Made by a program: the position numbers and the translations under genes. Below, one piece after another: positions 49,701-62,200 of a DNA stretch of 64,000 nt (positions are counted from its first letter, which is position 1; each line of letters opens with the position of its first letter). This stretch comes from Polyodon spathula (taxonomy: Eukaryota; Chordata; Actinopteri; Acipenseriformes; Polyodontidae), in NCBI RefSeq assembly GCF_017654505.1, contig NC_054545.1:11372047-11436046 (forward strand). Reading direction: 5' to 3'. Below the pieces are notes generated by a model, which was not told where the DNA came from, ran no database searches, and saw nothing but the letters and a program-made list of their open reading frames with translations.

Positions 49701-52700
49701 GGAAGCTGCATATGTGACAAAGCTAGTGGAATAATATGCTATCCCCAAAATCAGTTCCATTGTTCTGCTACATAGGTCAGGTTGTTGTCCACAGCTTATC
49801 AGTGGTTCTATTTTGTTTTTGTGAAGAACTGTATGACTGAAAGGGCGAGTCCCACCTGGCCACTCACCAATGCATGACTCCTTTCATTTCAGACCTTCTT
49901 GGCCACAACTAAACATAATTCCCATCTGGAGCAACTATGAGTCGAGCACACATTTTCTAGTGGGTCTATGTCAACTACAAACAAAAATGAGCTGGTATCC
50001 TGGAAATAAGATCAGTTCTAAGTAGTCTTCTAGAGAAAGGCTATGCGGTATTTCTTTTTTCAGCCACTCACCTTTCCTGTGAAATAAGGACTGATGGATG
50101 TGATCTGGTGCAAATGGCGAAAGGAGGACCTGTAACAACCTGCAATAAGACAAAGAAATCATAACACTGGTCTCATTTCCACAAGCACACAGCATTGCCA
50201 CAGAATAACAGTTAGGAGCTGCAGTGGTACTGCATGTTTGCAAAGCAAAGTCATTGACAATTAATTTTTTACTCCTGATCTGGCTTCAGGAATTCCAGAT
50301 ATTCTACACAGTACTGGGATGCTGAAGGAACAGTAATTTATTTCTTAAGTCTACTAATGTCAACAAATTATGAGGTGTATTCCAAATTAATAAACACACC
50401 TTATTTTGAAAACAGAAGAAAATACTATTTATGCTTTTTTTAATGTTCTCAGTACAAAACTTTCTATCTAACAAATTATGACTCAGCAGGAATCCAATCC
50501 TCAGGCTGGGTTAAATGCCAATATGGCAGACGGCCAGATCTTAATGTAGCAGAAAGCAGCTATCAGCTCAACAGAACTACAGCTCTAACCTACAGGACCT
50601 TAAAAATCAACCGCATTTTACTAACACTTTCCTAGCTACCTGTCATACAAAATCGCTTGGTACATGTCAACTGCAAAACCATTACTTAAAAATTTCACCT
50701 GGCAAACGTACAAGTATAGTATGGCTGCAAAACCAAGAAAAAACCCACAAAGAAAGTACATTTCTGATTGACATACAAAATTGATTTTCACAAGTTTCTT
50801 AGGGAATTACATGACAAGACTAGAAAACTTTGTGTGTATTGAGATATCATAAAGGCCTTTTGGACATATGGGCACAGCAGATTCCCTTGGGGCCATAAAT
50901 TGGATTTTGGTCAAATAGAGGAAGGGGTTATGACAAAAAGGTGGGCTAACAATCTTGCCAGGAGTGAATCCAGTGGGGAGCTGGAAAGTTGGGCAGGGGG
51001 CGCAGGGCTGAGCGGCACATTTACTGCACACTACGGGAAGCATGGGCTAGAATCCCAAAACCATTTACTCTTTAGAGCTGTGAAACCGAATGGAGTGTTC
51101 AGATTGGGAATGGAGTACGCTTGTTGTCCCACACTAGCCCTATTTAGTGTGTTTATTATTATCCTTTCTGTAAGTAATTTAGACTGATCTCCACAGAAAA
51201 AAAAAAACAACCCTTCTGTAACCGAATTTCTATTTATTAACACACACTTGCAGAGGGGGCAGTTACTAAGGCGGTCATTTCTAAAACCACATTTAGAAGC
51301 CCCTGATTGTAACAGACATTAGATAGCAAGCCTGGTAAATAATGATCGAATCCAAAACAGGAATTATACAAAAAACACATCATAGGATATTGAACAGGTA
51401 AGGAATTCAATACTTCGAAAATGAATACGTTTAGATCCTTCTTTTTTATAAACTGCTAAGAACTTGTGCTCACCCACCTGGTGCGGCACTGGTTGAATGT
51501 GGAGACCAGGCCCTGGCGGTAAAGAAGCTTGCACATGACATAGGGTTTCAAGGACATGTGAAATGGGGATCGGGTTTCCTGTCGTTCAAACAGATCTGGA
51601 TGGTTACACACCTACAGATGGAAAAATATTTTTTAAAAATGTCATTCAATTACATAACTAGCCTATGTGAACCAACGTTTTTTGCAGGGTTAACTGTATA
51701 ATATTAAGTCGAACTACAAGTACAAAAAAAAGGACATTTAAATGTCTTCATTACAATGAAGACAATTTGTCTGAACTCTTTTTGTAAATATGCAGGATTA
51801 TAGACACAACAATAACTTAATTCAGCAGGTACTGGTGTAGTGCTGCAATTCCAAACAAAGGAGCTCTGACAGCAATATTTTCCTGGCAGTTCTACAAAGT
51901 TTGTGTCCAAAACACCTCTCTATTTGTGTGTAAACTGATTGGTGCATATAACGACATTGTTTGATTGTTTATTATTAACGTGTATGTTATGAATTCTTGG
52001 TATTAAACAAACAAAATCAATTCAAAGGGAGACAGAGTATGTACCAAGCGCGGAAGGGGGGGGTAATTTTTTTTTTAAATGATATCAATGAACTTCTAAA
52101 CATTTGATCTACACAGTGTGGCAAACCCAAATACTGCCATTGTTAAAATATTAAAAAATAAGAAGAAACCAGGCCTATTACTTAGTTTTAAACACAAATA
52201 AACCAAAGAGACTCCAATACACACTTCAATTGTACAAAGTCCTCTTATTTTAATCATTTCAATAATGGTAGTATTTAGATCGGCTACCATTTAGATCAAT
52301 TGAACAGAGCCCAGAATATTTAACGGTGGCTCCTTGTTTTGTATCCCAAAAACCTATAGTTCAGCTGTCAGCTCAATTCAATGATTATATTGTGTTTGTG
52401 AATAGACAGGAAACCCGTGTAGATATCACTCTGTGCTGGTGCACTGCGATGCAGCCGGTGCCATTGAAATAAATACCTTTCTAAACTGCATGACAAGGTT
52501 CATTAAGCTACTGGTTGTGTTCTGTGCCTGCTGTGTTGTGCCCATTGAAGACTGGAGAAGGTCTTCGATTGAGATTTTGTTCTTCAAAGCCTGGTACAGA
52601 TGTTTCTGACGGACGGTCAGTTGACAGTACATGAGAATTTCAATCTGTAATAGAGATATAACATTTCAGCTGTTAATTCACCAAGTGGGGCTTAGTTCAT

Positions 52701-55700
52701 TGATTCACATGAACATGTAAGTGTTCAAGTATATAATTATAGGCAAACCATTGAATGACTCTAATGATGTTCTGCAGTGGATCCTTAACATACAAACAAA
52801 CCAAAACTCTAATTACCTCTTATAGTCTTCCAGTTATGTGTGAATTCACATCATTACAACGTGTTTACTTGGCTCTGTTTTACCTTACAATCTGGAAGTT
52901 TTTAATGGATAGCCACTTCAAACTAAGTAGCGTCTTTCTCAAAAATGGAAATATCTGATGATATGCATGATGAATGTTGGAGATAAATACATTTGATAAT
53001 AATCACAAATAAGTGCAATTAGAACGGCTTAAACTAATTACAGTGTTTCCCAGTCACTGCTACAAATCTTTGTGTAGAAGGTCCGCGACTACTTAAGGAA
53101 ACAAATATGCCAACATCTACAATCTGCATCATGCTTTAGAGGGGAAATCATATTATCAAAATGTATACCTTATCAGACAGCTCATTCTCTACATCCTTCT
53201 TAATACGTCTCAACATGAAGGGCTTCAGTATCATGTGCAACCGAGACAGCTGGTCTGAGACGAAACAGAATAAAAATGAGCATGTGGAATCGAATCCTGC
53301 ACGTTACACATACAGGTAGATCTGCACATCTCTATGGGATCGAGCAGTTTGAACGGGTACTCACTCTCGTCAATGCCCGACTTGTTTTCCGCATGGCTCT
53401 CAATGTCTCTAGAAAACCACTCATTGAACTCTTCATGGGAGTCAAACAGAGTGGGCATGATGAAATGTAAAAGTGCCCAGAGCTGTACGGAAAAAAAAAA
53501 TTCAAAATGATTTCTCTTCATATGAAGTGGAACTGAAGACAGCAAGTGCATTCAGTAATACCAGTTTTACTCACCTCAGCCATTGTGTTCTGGATTGGAG
53601 TTCCTGTCAGCAGCAATCGATTTCGACACTGAAATTGGAGCAGAATCTTCCACCGCACACTGAAAAAAAAAACCACATGAAAAAAAGCATGACGTGTATG
53701 AGTGAAAATAAGAACAATACAGTTTAGATTTTAAAAAGTCTGCTTGTGCAATGGAAAGCTAAACCAGCTTAATGGGACAGTTTTACCTGGTGCTGCTCTT
53801 GAGAGCCTGTGCCTCATCCAGTACCATGTACTGCCACTTCACCCGCTGGAAATACTTCACATCCTGGACGACAAGCTGGTAGCTGGTTATCACCACGTGG
53901 AACGGTGCATCTTGCGTGTACAAAGTTTTCTACCAACAGAAAACAGTATTGATGTGTTGTTTTTCTGTCATAGTTTGCTGTGGTTTTCATGCGGTTCTCA
54001 TAATCAAGGTATGTAAATAATATACAGGTCATTCCATAATAAATCCAGATGCAATTTTCCTGTCACCATATCAGAATGTGAAGAAATTCTCAATTAATCC
54101 ATTTTATGATAATCCCCAAAATCACGAACCATGTAAATACATATAAGATATAAAAAAGGCAATATGATGTGAATGGTTTTAGGGAATTAATCTCAATCTC
54201 AATACAGAGGACACACATGTCCACTTGCATAAAAAATCCATCTGATTGGTCATACTGTACTTACCTGCATAATATGCTTTGAAAACAGTCCAGTTGTGTG
54301 CACTTTGCTTCAGGCATTGATTCACGCGCATGAGTTCAATCAAATCCCTATACTCTGAAAATGAGCTGAGATGGTGGCCCTGTAACCATCAGCTGGTTTG
54401 ACATTCACAGTATTGGAATACCTTTATATAAACTGACAAGTTTGGGCCAGCAGTTCCCAAATCATGAAGGTTAGGTCTTATCTGTCATTTTTTATCAAAA
54501 CAGATCGGTCAAACCACCATCCACAGCAAACGCACCAATAGGAATCGATAAAGAGCAATCCTCTCCTTACCTGACTCCAAAATTTACGGATTACCTTCCT
54601 GTCATGGGGGTTCCCCCAGTAAGGCAGCACCTGAAACAAATGCATTTCATTAAAAAAAAAAAAAAATAGAAAAGGCAAATGGAACAATTGCTGCTCTAGT
54701 AATGCATAGCATTTTTAAGAAGTACTTTATAGAGCAATTTTAGGAACATATTAGTGACACGGCAAGGTACAACCACATATACAACTGTCAAACAGCTACC
54801 GGGTTTTCTGCAGACAGTGGGGAATTACTCAATGGAAAACTTACAGAAATTTTGGATGAAACTGTAACCTACCAGGAGGGATGTCAAGTTTGGACTTTAC
54901 TTCTACTAGTACTGGTTTAATAGACCCTTGAACCTTCTTACCTATAAAGTTACATTAGGTAGTCCACAATTAGTGCTAATCAGAGTTTGCGAAACCAGGC
55001 GTAAATGTTTAAACTGTTCTCAGAGCTGTAAATTCATTCAGTATGTTAGTTTGCCTTTCTAATTGAGCAAGTAGGTTCTATTGAAGGTGACACAATCAAG
55101 AAGTGTCTAACAGCTTTACTCAGAAAAACAACTGAGTGTTGGAGGTTACTTCAATGTACCAAGATGATAGTTTTTCACTTAAGTGAGCATTAATACTCTT
55201 ATTTCTGAATACAGCTCTAAATGGTAATAGCAACGTTTAGCTATTATATATGAATGTGGAAGCCTACCAGTAACACACACGCACACGCACACGCACACGC
55301 ACACGCACACAGACGGTATCACCCGTGCATTACCACCTACAGTCCCTGGTAGATTCGCAAAATTGAAACATGACAAATCAAGCACAGCTTTCACTCCTCT
55401 AATATGAAAACCTTTGAACAGACCAAGATTCTCCAATTATGCTTTACAGATTGGTTACAAAATGAGTCCTGTCTTGTTTGGATTTAGTTTTAGATTGTTT
55501 TACCAAAGACACCTATAAAGATATGTTTCTGTTTACTGATCACACACACACACATGTAACTTTGTGTACACAGCAGTTTAGCATAAGAAAGTCCATTTTT
55601 ACCAAGAGAACAACCTGCTGCAACAGCTTCCTAGGCAGCTTCATAAGCTAGAGTGTGTGGCCCCTGGAATATAGTGCTTGCAATACAGGAGTGTGTCTTT

Positions 55701-56132
55701 ATCATTATCCAGGAGGAATCCCTTGGGAGGGCCATTGCAGTAGGAGAGGTTAGGAGACTAAGCAGATTATTAATACAAATCCGTGTCAGGACTCAGTTAT
55801 CTGTATCTAAGGATTTAGTGGTGGTTCCTAGTAACAACCACTGCGGTAACTCATATGAGCCGTGCAGACGCATTGGGAACTCACATGGAGACATTGGGGA
55901 ACAGGAGACAGTTAAACCGGGCTGCCCACTGTCTCTCAACATCACAAAGCATTTCGAAAAGTTCCTCAGTCGCTCAGCCCTAGGCAACAGCACTACCAAC
56001 AAGACTGCATATTTATCACATTAATAGTAAAGTACTGCCACCTAGTGGTCAGCTCTGAGATATTCTGTTCTGTACCCAGTCTGGGATTAGCAGGCTATTA
56101 AACCGTTTTTATCTGACATGAACCTGCCTATA

Positions 56133-56207
<75 letters not shown>

Positions 56208-59200
56208 CAGGCTTTATTTATATTATCATTATATATTTTTTTCCTTCTACAAAAAAATAAATTTGTTTTTACCTAACTGCTTTTGCAATAACTAGACTAT
56301 CATAATCCATCACTATGACTGTTCAATTTAGTTTTTTTGTTTATTTTACCCCTACCCCTAGAGGGTATATGTCAGCTTGCCGGTGCATACTTATTCTGGA
56401 AAATTGAAATATGATTATGTATTGCAAGTCGACTACAGCATACCAGCTTTTATTAAACACACATTTACACCTAGTTTTTGGATACACAGGTAGCTATTTA
56501 TGTCACTTTTTGCATAACCAGATGCTATACAAGCATCGTTCCTGCACACCACGTAATTAACTGAATAAATTGACTTATTTAAAGTACAGTAACTTTCCCT
56601 AAGTGGAAGAGCACAAAACATAAAAAAGTAAATAAAGCAGAAATAAATCCACTCATACTGACAAAATAAAATAATGTTTTGTCCTTCTGCTCAAGCTTTT
56701 TTGGAGTGTACATTTTTTCCTGTGGATTCCAAGTTGTCTTTATCATACAGTACTACACCAACCCTCATGTTCTACAGTTAAACTCATAAACAATGCAGCT
56801 TTTCCATTATAGCAAAAAGCTGTTTTTCTTTTCGTTTCCTGTGCAACAACGTTACCTTGAATTTCGGAACAAATCTGGTGAACTCTTGGTGCCAGTTGTT
56901 CAGGGTGGAAGCGGGAGATATGATTAAAAATGGACCCCAGATGTTGTCTCGCTGAAAGAGGAGAGAAAAAAACAGCAATTCCTCAGAAAGCAGGTGGCAA
57001 ATGGGGAAAAAACAGGAAGCACTGATCTTTAAACAGCATACTCAAAAGTATTTCCTTCAGGTTTAACAGTTATTATTCTGCATTTCTGAAGCCACATACC
57101 AGAATGCCAGTTACTGGAAGTTCAGTAGAAAACTAGAGACCAGAGGTGCAATCTGTCACCAAAATCCTAACATTATGCAGATAATAATGAGCCATAATCG
57201 ATGCATTAAGGATCCTTTATTATCCAAAATAATAAATAATAATAATATTCTGGACTCTTCAGAAAAACCCTCAAATATGACTATATATTATTATACATAG
57301 TAATATAACAGAGTATGTGCATTGAGAAAACTATGATTATTATACATAGTAATATAGCAGAGTATGTGCATTGAGAAAACTACTATTATTTTCTTCTTTA
57401 GATAACGACATCACAAACTATATACAAACGGAAGAGATTTTGTTTAAAAACATACCAAGAAAGACCTGGGCAGCAAGCAGCTAGAGGTTCCTAATCGATC
57501 AATGCATGTTTAAATGAGGCTTAAAAAATAAAAGTAATGGCCATCAATAATCGATTAAACGCTGTGTCTAATAGACACCATCCACTGTTAAAAAACAGTA
57601 GTCTGTAAACACCCAGACCTCTCACCTCAGCGAGATGAGCCAAAAGAGCAATACTCTGCACAGTTTTACCCAACCCCATTTCATCAGCAAGGATTCCATT
57701 GATACCCTGTAGAACAATAAACACAAATCAAAACAATACCACTTAGGTTATCAAACTCTGATTAATACCACTCGCATTTATCATTCATACAACTGATTTA
57801 CACCACATTTAACATCACTTTGAGTAACATAAGAATTAGTTTCGAAAACATATAAGCAAGTCAGTGGCTGTACATTGTTGATGTGTTCTGATATATAAAG
57901 TACTGTAGCAAGTACATAAGTGTTTTCTTATGTCTTTTGTTTTTACTAATTAGACATTGTACATGTATCTGATTAGAAAGACATTGTATTAATAAACACT
58001 ACTGTAATAGCTCAATATATGTGGATTAACATGAAGACCGGTATGAAGGAATTAGAAGGAATTCTTCCTGAAGCTAGCCCGGGCACAAATAAGCAATATT
58101 TTATTTCTAAATGCAACTTCAAAACAGGAAATTCAGTGCTAAGTTTCAACATATGTTTCAACTTATGTTTCTTGACAACATCTGTCATAATATAGTTAAT
58201 TGACAGCCATGGTCCAGGCCTGTGTATTGTGTCCAGCACAGTCACCTGTTCATAGAGATTTGCAAGCCAGTTCATGCCCTTCAGCTGGTAGCCCTTCAGC
58301 TTGCCGTGGAAGATGGTGGGCTGAGGAATATCCTCTCCTGCGCGGATTGATGGGTTAGCCAGGCTGTAGCTCTCTCCAAAACAAGAACTGGCATCACTAG
58401 CAGCTTGCACAGAAGCACAGCGGCTGTCCTTCGCCTCTTCATCGAACAGCCGCGTCTAAATCAGACAAGGAGACAGAGGAGGTGGGTTATTCAATGATCT
58501 TCAAAGGCCAAATGATTAAAGTGAGTTGCTGCCGGAGGCCACAATGCATTGCTCTTGTCTGAATGGAAACGTGTGTCTTATCCAGTGCTGAAGGTTTCTG
58601 TGGGCTACAGTAACTCATCTGTTGCTTTCACAGTTCATTGGCACATTGTATGGGTTGTAAGAATGGTTTGTTGAGTATTAAGTTCATTTCAAGGGAGTTC
58701 ATACTCACTCTAGCTTGGTGGATCTGGAAGGCCTCCTTTGCATTCTTCAGAGCCTCAGACTTGTAATAGTTACTGTCTGGAAAACAAGAACATTACACTG
58801 TTGATCCCAAGAAACTCAACCCAGAGCCAAGTCTTCAAAACGTAGCCTTTTTTAACATTCAAAGTTGACAAAGACATACTGAAAATACAAGAAAAATACG
58901 ACAGGTGTCTTCTATAGGTCTGCAGCCTGTCAGGTTTGAGTCTGGCTAAAGTCACTTGTGAAATGAGTTTGCCCCCTGTGGACTGTTGTACATATCACAA
59001 CATTGCCTCTGCTTGAGAGAGGGCCGTATCCAATGCCATGAGATTTAAATTCACAAGCACAAACTTTTTTTTTTTTTTTTTTAAGAGTTTCGAAACCTGG
59101 ACCATTTTCTTCCAAATGCATTAAATACCTAACAAAATATACTAGTAAATCAAATCAAACTAACAAGTACCAGTAAAACAAAGGCTTCTTGTTGCTGCTG

Positions 59201-62200
59201 TACATTAATGATTCATACCACATCTTCGTAAAGCTCATTAGGACTCAAGCATATAAAAAGTGAAAGAAATTCTCTAAAATGAAAACAGACTGTGGGCTGG
59301 GTGCACATTGAGTATCAACAATGAAGTTATAAATTAGGAGAAGCTGCCCCTCTCTGCATATCTAACAATGCAACTTTAATCTTAAGAGGAGTTCATTGAT
59401 TAGAAAAAGAGCCAGCCTGGGAAACGAACCTGTTAGCTGCACATGACAGCTGAGCACCGAGCCATTGAGCAGCTGTTAACAGCAATACAATGCAAAGTCA
59501 ACACTGCCAGCTATTTACAGCACACAATTGGAGCCGATGAAGAGGAAATCGCTTTAGACATTACAAGGGCACTCAAAGCTGAGGCATGGAGAGCAATGCC
59601 AGTTTATTCTCTGGTTCCAAGTAGCAAAGCTGCCCTCTACAGTCACTCAGGTGTAACTTCACCCTAAACTTGACACTCATTTTTTATGATACAAACAATG
59701 GCAGAACTAAATACAACAGACATTAAACAGTTTCAAGCACCCAGTTTACTAAGTTTTTTTTTTTTTTTTTTTAAGCTTCCCTCATGGTCACATCCGATAC
59801 ATTCAGACCCAAAATACGACAAAGCAACACTCTTTATCTTGTATCTGTTGTTTTCTGTTGTTTAAGACAAAAAAAATGAGTATATTTCCCCCAAACCTTG
59901 GACACATCCTTCCACCACAATTAACATGAAAACAAGAAAGTATCAAAGACCAAGGAACAGGATATCTGATGCCTGACATGCGTCTCCATTATGTCCCCAG
60001 GGATATCCACTCTCTGCAGTGCATAGCAAACACACAAATAAAGAAGTACCGTAGTCCTCGTGGCTGACATTAACCATTACGCCTCCACCAATATCAATCT
60101 GGCGGTGCGCTGAGCTGTCGTCCAGTTTCATCAAGATCTCATCCTGTATCCCATCACTCTCTGCGTTGTGCTTGCGGCTCATGAAATGGGCGTACAGTTC
60201 GGTCTGGGTGATCAGGAAGTTTAGCTTTCGCTGTTGTCTCTTGGCCTGGGAAGAAAAATGCAGAGCCTTACATTTCAATTTACAGCAGCTATATTACTAC
60301 AGTATGTACTGGATAGTTATTACAACAGGTCATTTGTCAATAAGTTAGTAAAACTGACCCATACCTGGCACTGAAGCATTCCTTTTTGCACTAAGTTCAC
60401 TCACCTAAGTCGGCATTGCACTATGATGCAAAATTTCTCCACCACTGCAGCAGGTATAATATTACCAGAAATATGCCTGGTGGACCTTACACATATATTA
60501 ACTATGTTGTGCCTTCACAATACACTTTGGTTTAAGAACGTACCTGAGGATTGTTAACATTGTATTTAGAATAATAGACCTGGAATTCATTATCAAGTGG
60601 AAGTTTCAGATGGCATGCTCTATACTGAACAATGAACACTCCTCTGGCTCAGTCCGAAATGCAGCAGATGTTCTAAAAGAATTGAATATGCACACACTGA
60701 GTGTAAATCACTAATGTAAAGTTAAAAAAAAAAACAACCTAGTATAACACTTGTGTCTGTCACTCGTTAAACACAAGCAAGGCCCATACAAAAACAGCTT
60801 TGTTCACTGCAACGCGGTATTAACTTTTACTGATTTTTCCTATAATGTACTGTCGTTGCATATAATGTCACAGCTTTAATTTTAATGTATAATGAGATTT
60901 GGACCAAATGTTATCAGAAAAACAGGGTGTCTACTAGCACTTAACCAGCTCCAGAACGTATGCATGTCTGTCAAATGAAAGAGCACTTGCAGTACCACGC
61001 TGTGCCTGCGTACGTCAAGGTTTGCTGTCAATTCAGTTTTATTTTTCAATCTGACGTCTTTGTATACATGCCTGTCAGGTGGTGAGTGGTGTTCATGACA
61101 AAGTGAATGTCAAAACAGTCTTATAATTACCAAAATAGTCTGTTTTTAATGAATAATTATTGTGTTATTTTTTTTAAACCTTTTTACCATTGCTGCTATA
61201 GGGGTAAAATGGCAGGTTTTCAGTCCCAAAAAAAAACGTTTCACAAAATAATAGCACTGTACAGTAATCCACAGGTGCATGGGCTGTACTGTGCTCTGCA
61301 GTGCTAGTCTCTGGGGTCCGTGCTGGCTCCATGGCTGCAGCTCCCAACTCGCTAGTCATCTGCTACACAAATAAACAAACAAAAACACAGAGCTCCGGCT
61401 GTGTCCCCTTATTTGCAGCTCAGATCCCTTCTCTTTCTGTCACAATACCCTAAGGCAGTGTTAGTAATGTGATATGTGTTTTGAAGTCAATAAGGAGAGA
61501 CTGAAATCATCAGGTGACTATTATCCAACTGAAAAAAAATGCCTATCTATCTGTGAAGAGTTGGAGATACTGCAGCAAACCATCAACAATGTAAAGTATA
61601 TACATAGTATTTCAATTCACAAACAAAACATGTTTTTTGTATTCCTTTTATATAGTGTGTGCGTAATTTGTACACACTTTACATTAAAAAAAAACTTGAA
61701 TATTTCTGTTATGTATGTTTAACGTTTATTTTACTCTATATATTTTGCTAACTATATAATATGTGCACATTCATTTTTGCATCTGGAGTTGAAGAGGTTA
61801 ACTGTATAATCCACTGTATAAATAATACCTGTTGTGACATTTTTAAAAAGCCACACGTATTACATGTCTAATTTTAGGTAGGGTTACACTCCCTATGTCA
61901 TTTCACATGGAGAGTAAAATTGTAACCAACCCTTCAAAGCCTTCTTTACCATCATTAACCAATCAGCTGTTTTCCATAATAGTAGGTTTTTTGCTTTGCA
62001 GCCAGTGACATGTTTTGAGCCTGAACATCCTGTTTAGTTGAAAGTAAGGCATATTGGCGTAGGTGTAGAAAGACAGGCCAGGCTTTTAAGGGCCGGGCCA
62101 GCTGACAGAATTGGAATTCTGAGCTTAAGATTTAAATCAGCCTAGCCCTAACCCTCTCCTGCTGCACACCGTTGTTTTCTCGGACCTGGGACTGTGCTGA

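Larger units (their letters stand above)
54631..56855 (-). other. INO80: INO80 intron, 2.2 kb
   Basis: Contains a (CACACG)n hexamer repeat at 55269-55312 and a (CA)n(TA)n(T)n compound repeat at 56138-56208. No coding sequence recognised. Confidence 0.7.

Noticed and set aside
55269..55312. CRISPR-like repeat array
   Set aside because: Simple hexamer microsatellite without spacers; the window is vertebrate nuclear DNA.
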